Below, piece by piece: positions 17,734-26,808 of a stretch of 50,185 nt of DNA. Every line of letters starts with the position of its first letter. The first letter of the stretch is position 1. The translations under genes were made by a program, and so were the position numbers. The notes below the pieces were generated by a model. It saw nothing but the letters and a program-made list of their open reading frames with translations, was not told the DNA's origin and did no database searches. Source of the stretch: Chloroflexota bacterium (GTDB lineage: Bacteria > Chloroflexota > UBA6077 > FW602-bin22 > CADDYW01); contig JADGGD010000007.1 in assembly GCA_019690095.1 (NCBI GenBank), positions 1-50,185 on the forward strand, read 5' to 3'.

Positions 17734-17819
17734 CGGCACATGCTCCAGACCTGACGGCTTCCAGAATGCCCACCCGCTCTGGCCCCTCCGGCGCGCGCCC
17801 GCCGGCTCGCCAGCCCGAT

Positions 17820-17849
17820 TTGACAGTGCCGATGCGCCGGACCGATACT
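17820..17849 (+). promoter_or_regulatory. Sigma-70-type promoter for the small membrane protein
   Basis: A perfect TTGACA (17820-17825) is followed after 18 bases by GATACT (17844-17849). The downstream gene starts at 18014, giving a leader of about 155 bases. The surrounding 280-base intergenic region (17734-18013) holds no other gene that I can support. Confidence 0.5.
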
Positions 17850-18013
17850 TGCGGGCGGGCCCGGTGTCGGGCCGGGATCCGGCTCCGGAGCGGGGAACAA
17901 TGCAGGATTCGTTCACCGGCCGCGGCTGTTCTCGTTCCGGGTCCGCACAGCGGAGACCGGTTGACCGCGCGGCGGGGAGATCCCCGCCGCCGGGATGTCG
18001 AAAGGATGCTTCC

Positions 18014-18247
18014 ATGAACTCCGTGCGACGCCTGTTCGCGCTCCTCGGGTTGTGGTCGATCGGCGACGCGGCCTGGCTCCTCCTCGCGCCGCGCGGCTGG
18101 GCGCGGTGGTGGGGCGGGCTGGTCAGCTGGGCAGGGCGCTCCTTCCGGGGGCGGGTTCTGCTGGCGCTCCTCGAGGCGGTGATTGGCCTCTGGCTGGTCG
18201 CCCGCGCTGTTGAGGAGGAGCGCGCCGGCACGTCCCTGGCCGGCTGA
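18014..18247 (+). CDS. Small two-helix membrane protein, unknown
   Basis: A 77-residue protein with two hydrophobic segments: about 7-24 (LFALLGLWSIGDAAWLLL) and 48-63 (LLALLEAVIGLWLVAR), separated by a tryptophan- and arginine-rich loop (RGWARWWGGLVSWAGRSFRG). GAAAGGA lies about 8 bases before the ATG. I cannot assign a function; the two-helix layout is found in several small inner-membrane families. It has its own promoter-like sequence and is followed by GC-rich hairpins, so it may be a single-gene transcript. Confidence 0.6.
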   Translation: MNSVRRLFALLGLWSIGDAAWLLLAPRGWARWWGGLVSWAGRSFRGRVLLALLEAVIGLWLVARAVEEERAGTSLAG

Positions 18248-18280
18248 CCCCGCACCCGGCGAGCGGTCGATAATCATCCC

Positions 18281-18309
18281 GTCCGCGAGCGCCGCGCACC
18301 GGCGCGGAC
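18281..18309. terminator. GC-rich hairpin after the small membrane protein
   Basis: GTCCGCG pairs with CGCGGAC at the base; GCGCCG and CGGCGC give an alternative inner stem. A second perfect stem, GCCCGGG-TAG-CCCGGGC, lies at 18334-18350. Neither is followed by a T-run. They sit 33 and 86 bases after the stop at 18247. Confidence 0.4.
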
Positions 18310-18491
18310 CGCTCCTCATCCCCGTCGGGGGCCCGCCCGGGTAGCCCGGGCGCGGCCGAAGTTCTGCGCCCGGCTTGGTCTGCGATGCCCCAGTCCGGCC
18401 TGCCGCGCCGCACCAGGCGGTCAATCGAACGACCTTCTTTCCCGTCCTCCCGTCTTCATGGTAGACTCGGTACAGGTATTGAGGCTCCCAC

Positions 18492-19457
18492 ATGAAGCGA
18501 CACAATCACGGGCCCCTGGCGGGAGGCGCTGGCATCCAGGCGAGCATTGCCCTTCGACTGCGCGCCGCCGTGGCGCTTACCGCGCTCTTCGTCATCCTGG
18601 AAGGGATCACCGGCCTGCTTGCCCACAGCCTCGCCCTGCTCGCCGATGCGGGCCACAACCTGACTGATACCCTTGCCCTGGCGCTGACCTTCTGGACCTA
18701 CCAGCTCGCCAGCCAGCCGTCGAACGCCCGGCGGACGTTCGGCCTGCACCGGGCGGGCGTGCTCGCCGCGCTCGGCAACGCGCTTACCCTGGTGGTTATC
18801 GCCCTCGGGATCCTGGTCGAGGCATACCAGCGCTTCCGCGCCCCGGAGCCCGTCAGCGCGCCCGCGATGATCGCGGTCGCGGCGCTCGCCGCGCTCCTCA
18901 ACCTGGTGATTGCCGCCTGGCTCCACGGGCACGCCCACCACGATCTGAATGTGCGCAGTTCCTTCCTGCACGTCGCGGGCGATGCCGCTTCGGCCGCTGG
19001 CGTGGTGATCGCGGGTGTTCTGCTCGCCCTGACCGGGCAGGCCTGGATCGATCCGGCTGTTTCGGTGCTGATCGCGCTGTTCATCCTCTGGTCCAGCCGG
19101 GGGGTCATCGTCGAGGCGGTGGATGTGCTCCTCGAGGCCACACCACCGGATCTGGACGCACGCCACGTCCGGGCAACCATGTGTCAGGTGCCGGGGGTGC
19201 TGGACGTGCATGATCTCCACCTGTGGAGCCTGTCGTCGTCGCTTCGGGCGGCCAGCGCCCACGTGCTGGTGCAGGATATGCCGGTGAGCAAGGCGTGCGA
19301 CATCCTCGCGGCGGTGAACGCCGTGCTTGCTGAGCGCTTCCAGATCGCTCACACCTCGCTCCAGCTCGAGACAACCGCCTGCGATCCGAGCGAGGTGTTC
19401 TGCCGCATCCACGAATGCGGCGTGCCGCGTCCACGGGAAGACCAGGTACTGCGGTAG
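18492..19457 (+). CDS. Cation diffusion facilitator (zinc/cadmium/cobalt exporter)
   Basis: A 321-residue inner-membrane antiporter of the CDF/CzcD family that exports divalent metals in exchange for protons. Six membrane segments are visible from about 25 to 195. The metal-site signature is in segment 2 (LLADAGHNLTDTLALAL) and the matching DAASAAG in segment 5. The His-rich cytoplasmic loop is short (HGHAHHD, about 139-145) and the C-terminal domain has HDLHLWSLSS. A likely -10 TAGACT is at 18462-18467, giving a short leader with GAGG before the ATG. It is convergent with the class V aminotransferase. Confidence 0.93.
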   Translation: MKRHNHGPLAGGAGIQASIALRLRAAVALTALFVILEGITGLLAHSLALLADAGHNLTDTLALALTFWTYQLASQPSNARRTFGLHRAGVLAALGNALTLVVIALGILVEAYQRFRAPEPVSAPAMIAVAALAALLNLVIAAWLHGHAHHDLNVRSSFLHVAGDAASAAGVVIAGVLLALTGQAWIDPAVSVLIALFILWSSRGVIVEAVDVLLEATPPDLDARHVRATMCQVPGVLDVHDLHLWSLSSSLRAASAHVLVQDMPVSKACDILAAVNAVLAERFQIAHTSLQLETTACDPSEVFCRIHECGVPRPREDQVLR

Positions 19458-19487
19458 CCCGCCGCTCAGGTGGGGCGCAGTGTGCGG

Positions 19488-20663
19488 CTAACGGGACCGC
19501 GGCGTGCCCACAAAGCGCCGGACGCACTCGACCAAGCGGTCGAGCTCACTCTCGTCGTTGAAGAGCGCGCAGGAGACCCGGATCTTCTCGGACCCCGGAC
19601 CGAGGGTCCGCGGGTAGAGGTGATCGGCCTCAAGCTGGCGCTGGAGCTCCTGCTCATTGCGGCCGGCCACCCGGAAGCTGACCAGTCCACTCGATCGCTC
19701 CCACTCCGGTGGCGTGCAGAGCTCGACGCCGGGGAGAGCGGCCAGGCGCTCCTTCAGATAGGTGGCCAGGTGCTGAATGCGTGCAGAGATTGCCTCCCAG
19801 CCCAGCTGGTCGAACCACTCCAGGGCCAGACCGATGCTTGCGGGAACGGCGAAACCGCGGGTGCCGAACTCGAACCGCCGCCCGCTCGGCTTGAGCACCA
19901 GCCCCGTCTCGAAGCTGAAGCTCTGCTCGGAGCCCGCGCCGACGTAGGCCGGCTGGAGCCGCTCCATGAGTTCCCGGCGGGCGTAGAGAAATCCAGTTCC
20001 CTTGGGCCCGCCCAGCCATTTGTGGCCGTTACCGGTGAAGAAGTCACAGCCCATCTCCCGCACATCGATGGGGAGCACCGCGAATGACTGGGCACCGTCC
20101 ACCAGGGCCAGGGCCCCGTGCGCGTGGGCGAGGGCGCAGATCTCCTTGACCGGCAGCCGGACCCCGTACGGCGAGGTCACGTGGCTCGTGCCGATCAGCC
20201 GCGTGCGGGGGGTAATCAGGGCGCGAATGGCCTCCAGGCTCTTGCGAGGGTCCCAGTCGACTGCGAAGCGGCGGAGGATGATCCCGTGGCGCTGGGCGGC
20301 ATACTGCCATGGGTAGCTCATGGCCGGGTGTTCCTGGTCGGAGATGATCACCTCATCACCGGGCGACCAGGAGAGCCCTTCGGCCACGTAGGTCACGCCG
20401 TCGGTCGCGTTGCCGGTCAGGGCAATCTCCTCTGGCTGCGCATTGATCCGGGCGGCCAGCCGCTCCCGCGAGGCTTCGATCTCTCGGTGCAGGCTGCCGC
20501 TCTCGACCATGCCGCGCCGCTCGAAGCGCGCGATATTCTGGAGGTAGCCGGCCAGCACCGGCTCGGCCATGATGCCGTAGGTGCCGGTGTTGAAGTAGGC
20601 CATCTCGCGCAGGATGGGATAGGCATCGCGCACGCGGGCGACATCGAAGCCAGCACGGGGCAT
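19488..20663 (-). CDS. Class V aminotransferase (cysteine desulfurase-like)
   Basis: A 391-residue pyridoxal-phosphate enzyme. The N-terminal Y-F-N-T-G motif is about 23-27, the cofactor Asp is at 189 (LVDGAQSF) and the Schiff-base Lys is probably Lys215 (FTGNGHKWLGGPKGTGF). It resembles isopenicillin-N epimerase-like and cysteine-desulfurase-like members; the real reaction could be a lyase, epimerase or transaminase. I start at ATG 20663 because AGGAGG lies about 10 bases upstream; a longer frame to 20714 overlaps the preceding ATPase. It is the last gene of the second peptide ABC operon, so it probably processes the imported compound. Confidence 0.88.
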   Translation of the reverse strand: MPRAGFDVARVRDAYPILREMAYFNTGTYGIMAEPVLAGYLQNIARFERRGMVESGSLHREIEASRERLAARINAQPEEIALTGNATDGVTYVAEGLSWSPGDEVIISDQEHPAMSYPWQYAAQRHGIILRRFAVDWDPRKSLEAIRALITPRTRLIGTSHVTSPYGVRLPVKEICALAHAHGALALVDGAQSFAVLPIDVREMGCDFFTGNGHKWLGGPKGTGFLYARRELMERLQPAYVGAGSEQSFSFETGLVLKPSGRRFEFGTRGFAVPASIGLALEWFDQLGWEAISARIQHLATYLKERLAALPGVELCTPPEWERSSGLVSFRVAGRNEQELQRQLEADHLYPRTLGPGSEKIRVSCALFNDESELDRLVECVRRFVGTPRSR

Positions 20664-20710
20664 AATCGCGCTTCCTCCTGATGGTGTGGGCTGGCCGGGC
20701 CGCGCCCCGC

Positions 20711-21727
20711 TCATACGAGCACCTGCTCGTAGCGCCGGGCCGCATCCTCGGCAAAGTGGCAGGCGACCTGATGCCCGGAGGCAACTGGCCGCAGAGAGGG
20801 CTCCACGCGCCGGCAGACCTCCTGGGCAAGGGGACAGCGGGGATGAAAGCGGCAGCCGCTCGGTGGGTTGATCGGGCTGGGAACCTCCCCACCGAGCACG
20901 AGCCGCGACCGCCGCCGGGCCTCCGCCGGATCAGGGACCGGCACGGCCGAGAAGAGCGCCTGGGTGTACGGATGATGGGGGCGCTGGTAGAGCGCGTCGC
21001 GGTCAGCCAGTTCGACGATCTTGCCGAGATACATCACCGCGACCCGGTCGCTCATCTGGCCGACCACGGCGAGGTCGTGAGCGATGAAGAGGTACGAGAG
21101 GTTCAGGCGCTGCTGGAGGTCGCTCAGCAGGCGCAGGATCTGGGCCTGGATCGACACGTCGAGCGCCGAGACCGGCTCGTCGAGGACGATGAACGACGGC
21201 TCGACCGCGATGGCCCGGGCGATGCCGATCCGCTGGCGCTGACCGCCGCTGAACTCATGGGGATAGCGCTGGATATGTTCCGGGCTCAGCTCGACCATAC
21301 TCAGCAGTTCGGCGATCCGGTCCTGCCGCTTCCGCCCCTCATACAGGTGATGGACCGACAGGGGCTCGGCGATGATCTGCCCGATCGTCAGGCGGGGGTT
21401 CAGGGAAGCGAACGGGTCCTGGAAGACGATCTGCATCTTCCGTCGGAGCGGGCGAAGCTTCTCCTCTGGCAGATCCCCGATCTCCTGGCCCTGGAAGCGA
21501 ATCCGGCCGGCTGTGGGCCGTTCCAGGCGCAGGATCGCCCGGCCGGTCGTGCTCTTCCCACAGCCGCTCTCGCCGACCAGCCCGAGCGTCTCGCCCGGCC
21601 GGATCGTGAATGAGACGCCGTCGACTGCGCGCAGGAGATGCCGCTGGCGCAGCAGCCAGCCCTCGCCCTGGACGGTGTAGTGCACGGCCAGATCCTCAAC
21701 CTCGACGAGCGGCTGGAGGTCACTCAT
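20711..21727 (-). CDS. Peptide-type ABC ATPase, OppF/DppF type (second system)
   Basis: A 338-residue ATPase with [19 protein letters not shown], the signature [19 protein letters not shown] and the C-terminal [14 protein letters not shown] cluster. The ATG overlaps the stop of the OppD-type gene (ATGA at 21727-21724), so the start is well supported and an upstream in-frame extension is rejected. It forms the energising heterodimer with that protein. It is followed after 47 bases by the aminotransferase. Confidence 0.93.
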   Translation of the reverse strand: MSDLQPLVEVEDLAVHYTVQGEGWLLRQRHLLRAVDGVSFTIRPGETLGLVGESGCGKSTTGRAILRLERPTAGRIRFQGQEIGDLPEEKLRPLRRKMQIVFQDPFASLNPRLTIGQIIAEPLSVHHLYEGRKRQDRIAELLSMVELSPEHIQRYPHEFSGGQRQRIGIARAIAVEPSFIVLDEPVSALDVSIQAQILRLLSDLQQRLNLSYLFIAHDLAVVGQMSDRVAVMYLGKIVELADRDALYQRPHHPYTQALFSAVPVPDPAEARRRSRLVLGGEVPSPINPPSGCRFHPRCPLAQEVCRRVEPSLRPVASGHQVACHFAEDAARRYEQVLV

Positions 21728-22728
21728 CGCATGATCTCCTCGGCCGAGGCCGCCGGCACCGGATTCCAGCAGGCGACCAGGTGCTCCGGACCTGTCTCTT
21801 CCAGCACCGGCGTCATCTCCTGACAGCGCGGCGTGGCGAAGGCGCAGCGGGGCGCGAAGGGGCAGCCCCGGGGCGGCTCGGTCACGATCGGCGGCGAGCC
21901 GGGGATCGTGTAGAAGCTCCGGGTCCGCTCCCGGGTGAGGCGCGGCACGCACCGCAGCAGGCCCAGCGTATACGGGTGACGCGGCCGGGCGAAGATCTCG
22001 TCGACCGGCCCGGCCTCGACGACCCGCCCGGCGTACATGACGACGACGCGGCTACAGTGGCCGGCCACGATGCCGAGGTTGTGGGTGATCAGGATCGTTG
22101 CCAGCCTGGCCTCGCGCGACAGCTCGTCGATCAGCTCGAGGATCTGGGCCTGGATCGTCACATCGAGCGCGGTCGTCGGCTCGTCGGCGATCAGGAGTTC
22201 CGGGCCGCAGGCCATGGCCAGGGCGATCATGACCCGCTGACGCTGTCCCCCGCTCAGGCGGTGGGGATACTCGCGCATCCGCTGTTCGGGATCCGGCAGG
22301 CCTACCCGGTGGAGCAGCTCGACTGCCCGGCGATTGGCCTCGGCCGCTCCCATCCCGAGGTGGACCCAGAGCACCTCGCGCAGATGGTCCCCCACGGTCA
22401 GGACCGGATTGAGCGAGGTCAGCGGGTTCTGGGGGATCATCGCCAGGAAGCGGCCGCGCAGGCGGCGCATCGCGCTCTCCGGCTTCCGCAGGAGGTCCTC
22501 CCCGTGGAAGAAGACCTGCCCGCCGACAATCTGCCCCGGCCAGCGGATCATGCCCATGATCGAGAGGGCCGTTACGCTCTTGCCCGAGCCGCTTTCCCCC
22601 ACGATCCCCACCGTCTCGCCCGCGCTGACGCTGAACGATGCCCCTTCGACCGCGTACACGGTCAGGTCGCGCACGCGGAATCGCGTCGTCAGCCCGTGCA
22701 CGGTCAGCAGCGGCTCGCGCGCGTTCAC
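21724..22728 (-). CDS. Peptide-type ABC ATPase, OppD/DppD type (second system)
   Basis: A 334-residue ATPase with [19 protein letters not shown], the signature [19 protein letters not shown] and the C-terminal [14 protein letters not shown]. It lies 28 bases after the binding-protein stop, with GGAGG ahead of the ATG. The Q-loop reads PQNP, slightly unusual compared with QEP/QDP. It works with the OppF-type partner. Confidence 0.93.
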   Translation of the reverse strand: MNAREPLLTVHGLTTRFRVRDLTVYAVEGASFSVSAGETVGIVGESGSGKSVTALSIMGMIRWPGQIVGGQVFFHGEDLLRKPESAMRRLRGRFLAMIPQNPLTSLNPVLTVGDHLREVLWVHLGMGAAEANRRAVELLHRVGLPDPEQRMREYPHRLSGGQRQRVMIALAMACGPELLIADEPTTALDVTIQAQILELIDELSREARLATILITHNLGIVAGHCSRVVVMYAGRVVEAGPVDEIFARPRHPYTLGLLRCVPRLTRERTRSFYTIPGSPPIVTEPPRGCPFAPRCAFATPRCQEMTPVLEETGPEHLVACWNPVPAASAEEIMR

Positions 22729-22756
22729 CCCTGGCCTCCTTGACCGCGCTCGACCA

Positions 22757-24682
22757 CTAGACGGTCGCGTGCCGGTATTGATCGACGTTGCCGGCGATGT
22801 AGACGTCGTTCAGGCCGTAGTTGACGGGGAAGGCGCCCCACTCCTCACCATCATAGCCGTACTTGTCCTTCTCCAGGTGCTTGCCCTTGTAGTACGGCTG
22901 GTAGAGATACCCATGGAGCTGGTGGTAGACGAACACCGCGGGTGCCTCGCTGGTGAGGAGCTTCTGGGCATCGGCGTAGAGCGCGTTTCGCTTCTCCGGG
23001 TCGGTCAAGGGCCCCGCTTCCTCGAGCAGCTTATCGTACTGGGCGTTATTCCAGTTATGACGGCCGCCGCCCTTGTACACGCCCAGCATGTTCGACGCAT
23101 CGAAGTAGTCCATGCCGTAGGAGATCCAGCCAAAGGGGATCTGGGTCGGCTTGGCGTTGAGCTTTGCCATGAACGACGGCTGATCGAGCGTCTGGAGCTT
23201 GATCTTCACGCCGAGCACCTGCTGCCAGCCGGCCGCCAGGGCCTGGGTCACCGCGGCATCGGTCGGCGGCCCGCTCCCGCGAATGTAGAAGGTAACCTCC
23301 GGGAAGCCCTGGCCGTTCGGGTAGCCGGCCTCGGCGAGCAGTTGCTTCGCCTTCTGGGGATCATAGTTGGTCAGCGGCTTGAGCTCATCGTAGATCGCCG
23401 ACGGGAAGCCGGGCATCAGGAAGCCGTAGGCGGGAATCGCCAGCGGCGCCAGGATCGCCTTGATAATCGAATCGCGATCGACCGCGTGGGCGAATGCCTG
23501 ACGCACCTTGGGATTATTCCACGGCTTGATCGTCACGTCGAAGAAGGCATAGAAGACACGGAAATCCTGTGGATTCGTGTAAATGTGGAAGTCCTTCAGC
23601 TTCGGATCGTTCTGGATCACCTTGATGTCGGGTGAGAAGACCTCGACGCTGTCGATCTCCCCGGCCTGGAAGCGCTGGAAGTTGCTCCCCCCTTTGACGA
23701 TGTTGCCGTACATCTTCTGGATGTAGGGGATCACCTGCTTGTACGAGTAGGCCTTGTTCGGGCCGAGGACATTTCGGCGATCCGGGCTCCACTCCTCCAG
23801 GATGAAGGGGCCGCAGCTGACGCAGGTCTTCGGGTTGGTGTTGTAGACGCCCGAATGGTACTGGTCGAGCGCCCGGGCGCTGAGGGTCCAGGAGTAAAGG
23901 ATCTGGGCCGGCAGGTAGGGCACCGGCTGTTCGGTCTCGACGATCAGGGTGTAGGGATCCTCACCCTGGCGCACGCCGATCTGGCTCGTGGGAACCTTCC
24001 CTTTGACCGCATCGGTGTAGTTCTTGATCACCCCCTGCCAGTACCAGGTGAAGTCCCAGGCGTGCTTGGGATCAGCACTGTAGCGGAAGGTCTGGACGTA
24101 GTCGTTGGCGGTCAGCTCGTTCCCGTCGCTCCACATGATCCCCTTGCGGAGGTGGAAGGTCCAGGTCAGGCCATCCTTGGAGAGCTCCCACCGCTCGGCG
24201 ACGCCCGGGTAGATGTTGAAATCGGCATCGATGTGGGTCAGGCCGATCCCGAAGTAGTCGGCCAGGGGAGCCCGGTCGTAGACCGCCTCGTAGAAGTCCA
24301 TGGCCTTGTGGCCGCCCTCGCCCACGGTTACCGTCCACTGCTTGTCGAGGGGCGCGGCATCCGCCGGGAGCGCCTTGCCGAAGACATTGACCGCCCCGCC
24401 GGTTGCCGGCGTGCCGGCCGCCTGCTGGGCCGGGGTTGGCGTACCGGGGACGGCGGTCTGGATCACCACCGGCTGCGGCGTGGGACGTGGGGTTGCCGTG
24501 GGCTGGGGCGCTGCGGGCGTTGGGCTGGGTGCCGCGGCCGCTGGCGCCGTCGTCGGGGTCGCAGGGGTGCCGGCGCAAGCAGCAAGCAGGACAGCCGCTC
24601 CCATCCCGCTAGCCGCCAGGAGGCCGCGGCGGGAGATCAGCCGACCGGTCCATCGCGATGACAGCCTGTTCAGGTTCGACAC
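22757..24682 (-). CDS. Peptide-type substrate-binding lipoprotein (second system)
   Basis: A 641-residue family 5 binding protein. It has a GTG start with AAGGAG 7 bases upstream, a Tat-like signal (RR at 18-19) and a lipobox ending at Cys36, then a Pro/Thr/Ala linker to about residue 95. Family features include WELSKDGLTWTFHLRKGIMWSDGNELTANDYVQTFRY, NPKVRQAFAHAVDRDSIIKAIL and GYPNGQGFPEVTFYI. It is exported and tethered to the outer face of the membrane. The ligand is unknown; the neighbouring aminotransferase and DapA-family lyase suggest an amino-acid-like or sugar-acid-like compound. Confidence 0.92.
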   Translation of the reverse strand: MSNLNRLSSRWTGRLISRRGLLAASGMGAAVLLAACAGTPATPTTAPAAAAPSPTPAAPQPTATPRPTPQPVVIQTAVPGTPTPAQQAAGTPATGGAVNVFGKALPADAAPLDKQWTVTVGEGGHKAMDFYEAVYDRAPLADYFGIGLTHIDADFNIYPGVAERWELSKDGLTWTFHLRKGIMWSDGNELTANDYVQTFRYSADPKHAWDFTWYWQGVIKNYTDAVKGKVPTSQIGVRQGEDPYTLIVETEQPVPYLPAQILYSWTLSARALDQYHSGVYNTNPKTCVSCGPFILEEWSPDRRNVLGPNKAYSYKQVIPYIQKMYGNIVKGGSNFQRFQAGEIDSVEVFSPDIKVIQNDPKLKDFHIYTNPQDFRVFYAFFDVTIKPWNNPKVRQAFAHAVDRDSIIKAILAPLAIPAYGFLMPGFPSAIYDELKPLTNYDPQKAKQLLAEAGYPNGQGFPEVTFYIRGSGPPTDAAVTQALAAGWQQVLGVKIKLQTLDQPSFMAKLNAKPTQIPFGWISYGMDYFDASNMLGVYKGGGRHNWNNAQYDKLLEEAGPLTDPEKRNALYADAQKLLTSEAPAVFVYHQLHGYLYQPYYKGKHLEKDKYGYDGEEWGAFPVNYGLNDVYIAGNVDQYRHATV

Positions 24683-24875
24683 GGTGTCACTCCTTCCACC
24701 ATAACTGTGACTTTACCTTCGTGCGTTTGCATCGTCCCAGGATCACCCCGCGCGTGCGCACGGGGACATACGGTCGCTTCTCGGACCTCGCCGGGCGGCG
24801 CACAGCGCCTGGGCCGAGCCCGACGGCCCGGGCCAGCACTGGCCGCCGTCTACGCGGAGCGCGTCTACCGCGTGC

Positions 24876-24897
24876 GGTCCGTCAGGGCTGACGGCCC
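24876..24897. terminator. Hairpin inside the second ABC operon
   Basis: CCGTCA-GGGC-TGACGG is a perfect 6-bp stem with a 4-base loop, extended by GG/CC across one mismatch. It lies in the 286-base gap between the OppC-type permease and the binding protein. The gap otherwise shows no gene, only an AT-richer patch next to the binding-protein start that may hold a second promoter. It may trim transcription so that the binding protein is made at a different level from the permeases. Confidence 0.4.
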
Positions 24898-24968
24898 CCG
24901 AACCCGTTTCTCACCACCTCCTGACCCGATCTGGTTCTCGGCTTATCTACCAGGGCTGGGGTGCCCGG

Positions 24969-25856
24969 TTACTCCAGCGCGCTGGGATCGAGCGCATCGC
25001 GCAGGCCGTCGCCGACGAAGCTGAAGCTGAGCATGGTCAGACCGATCCCCACAACCGGCAGGAGACCGAGCAGGGGAGCCTGCTGCATGTACGGTGCGCT
25101 CTCGGTGATCATCTTGCCCCAGCTTGGGATTGGATCCTGGACGCCGAGCCCGAGGAAGCTGAGGCCGGCCTCACCGAACACGGCGCCGGGAATGCCCAGC
25201 ACAAAGACGACGATAATCGGCCCGGCCGCATTGGGGAGCAGGTGCTGCACCATGATCCGCCAGCCGGGGGTGCCGATGGCCCGGGCCGCGACCACGAACT
25301 CCCGGTCCCGCAGGGCAAGGAACTGGGCCCGCGTCAGGCGCGTCACCCCGACCCAGCCGGTCAGCCCCAGGAAGAGAATGAGGTGATCGAGGCCCGCACC
25401 GTAGATCGTCACCAGGACGAGGGCGACGATCACGCTCGGGATCGCCGTCATCGCCTCGACCATGCGGAGGACGATGAAGTCAATCCAGCCGCCGAACCAG
25501 CCGGCGAGCCCGCCGAGCACCAGCCCGATCATCGTTCCGATGAGCGGCACGAGAATCCCAACCGTCATCGAGGTGCGGGCGCCGTAGATCATGCGGCTGA
25601 GGAGGTCACGCCCGACCTCATCGGTGCCCAGGAGATGCCGGGCACTCGGCGGCTGGAGGGTCTCGGTGATCACCGCGTAGTCGTACGGCGCCGGCGCCAG
25701 CACGGGCGCGAAGATGGCGACGAGGATGATCGCCAGGGCAATGACGCCGCCCACGACCGCCAGGCGGTTCCGGCGGTAGCGCCGCCAGGCATCGCCGAGG
25801 GGGGTCGAGCGGCGGATCGCCACAGCTGACGTGGAGGCTGTCATCGTCGCGCTCAT
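24969..25856 (-). CDS. Peptide-type ABC permease, OppC/DppC type (second system)
   Basis: A 295-residue permease with RRYRRNRLAVVGGVIALAIILVAIF, then LLGTDEVGRDLLSRMIYGARTSM, the EAA-like loop AARAIGTPGWRIMVQHLLPNAAGPI and FGEAGLSFLGLGVQDPIPSWG. The length is normal, unlike the first system's OppC with its long insertion. The ATG at 25856 overlaps the OppB stop (ATGA); the longer open frame to 26141 is only the opposite reading of OppB codons and is rejected. Confidence 0.93.
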   Translation of the reverse strand: MSATMTASTSAVAIRRSTPLGDAWRRYRRNRLAVVGGVIALAIILVAIFAPVLAPAPYDYAVITETLQPPSARHLLGTDEVGRDLLSRMIYGARTSMTVGILVPLIGTMIGLVLGGLAGWFGGWIDFIVLRMVEAMTAIPSVIVALVLVTIYGAGLDHLILFLGLTGWVGVTRLTRAQFLALRDREFVVAARAIGTPGWRIMVQHLLPNAAGPIIVVFVLGIPGAVFGEAGLSFLGLGVQDPIPSWGKMITESAPYMQQAPLLGLLPVVGIGLTMLSFSFVGDGLRDALDPSALE

Positions 25857-26791
25857 CGCTTCAGCCCCTCCAGCCGAACCCGCGGGTCGACGATCGTGTA
25901 GGCGATGTCGCTCAGAAGGTACAGGATTCCCCAGAGGAAGCCGACCAGGAGTGCCAGGGCCATGATCATCGGGTAGTCGCGCGTCTGGCTGGCCGTTGTG
26001 AAGTAAGCCCCGATGCCCGGGATCGCAAACGTCGCCTCGATGAAGATCGAACCGGTCAGGATGTCCGGGATCTGCGGCCCGAGGATGGTGATCAGGGGGA
26101 TCAGGGCGGTCCGCAGGACATACCGCCGCAGGACCCGCCACTCCGGGAGGCCGCGCGCCCGCGCCATCATCACGTACTCGGTCCGCATCACCTCCAGCAT
26201 GCTGGTGCGGACAAAGCGGGCGACACCCGCCATCGGACCGAGGGCGTACGCGATCACCGGCATGACCAGCTGCCGCGGCTCGCAGCAGCCGCCCGTCGGA
26301 AACCAGTGCAGCTGGACAGCAAAGATCTGGATCAGGACGAACCCGACAACGAAGTTCGGAAGGGTAATCCCCAGGGTTGCCAGAAAGGTCATCGTGCCGT
26401 CGATCCAGGTATTCTGCCGGACCGCGGCGATGATCCCGAAGAAGAGGCCGAGAAGGTACGCGAGGGCGATCGTCAGGATGCCGATGCGCATGGTCACCGG
26501 CCAGGCCCGCAGGATCAGGCCGGTGACCGTCTCGGTGGGGCTCTCATAGGGGATGCCAAAGTCGCCGTGGAGTGCGGCCCAGAGCCAGCGCAGGTACTGC
26601 TCCCAGACCGGGCGGTCGAGCCCGTACTTATGCTTGATATTCTGCAGGGCGAAGTCGGGCAGGGGCTGTTTCTCGAAGTAGACCTCGAAGGGGCCGCCGG
26701 GGACTGAGTGCATCAGGGCGAAGAGGAGCATCGTCACGACGAGCATGGTGAGAGCCAGGCTGCCGAGACGCCGCGCGATGTAGGCGAGCAT
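25853..26791 (-). CDS. Peptide-type ABC permease, OppB/DppB type (second system)
   Basis: A 312-residue permease beginning MLAYIARRLGSLALTMLVVTMLLFALMHSVPGGPF, with KHKYGLDRPVWEQYLRWLWAALHGDFG, the EAA-like loop ARARGLPEWRVLRRYVLRTALIPLI and a final IVDPRVRLEGLKR. About six membrane segments. The start is 17 bases after the GntR stop, so regulator and transporter are probably one transcript. Confidence 0.93.
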   Translation of the reverse strand: MLAYIARRLGSLALTMLVVTMLLFALMHSVPGGPFEVYFEKQPLPDFALQNIKHKYGLDRPVWEQYLRWLWAALHGDFGIPYESPTETVTGLILRAWPVTMRIGILTIALAYLLGLFFGIIAAVRQNTWIDGTMTFLATLGITLPNFVVGFVLIQIFAVQLHWFPTGGCCEPRQLVMPVIAYALGPMAGVARFVRTSMLEVMRTEYVMMARARGLPEWRVLRRYVLRTALIPLITILGPQIPDILTGSIFIEATFAIPGIGAYFTTASQTRDYPMIMALALLVGFLWGILYLLSDIAYTIVDPRVRLEGLKR

Positions 26792-26808
26792 GTCCGTCTC
26801 TCCTGCGG

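Noticed and set aside
16825-18255. 476-codon reading of the EamA transporter
   Set aside because: The first 174 residues are Pro/Arg-rich non-membrane sequence that would overlap a divergent small gene; the ATG at 17733 starts just before the first membrane helix.
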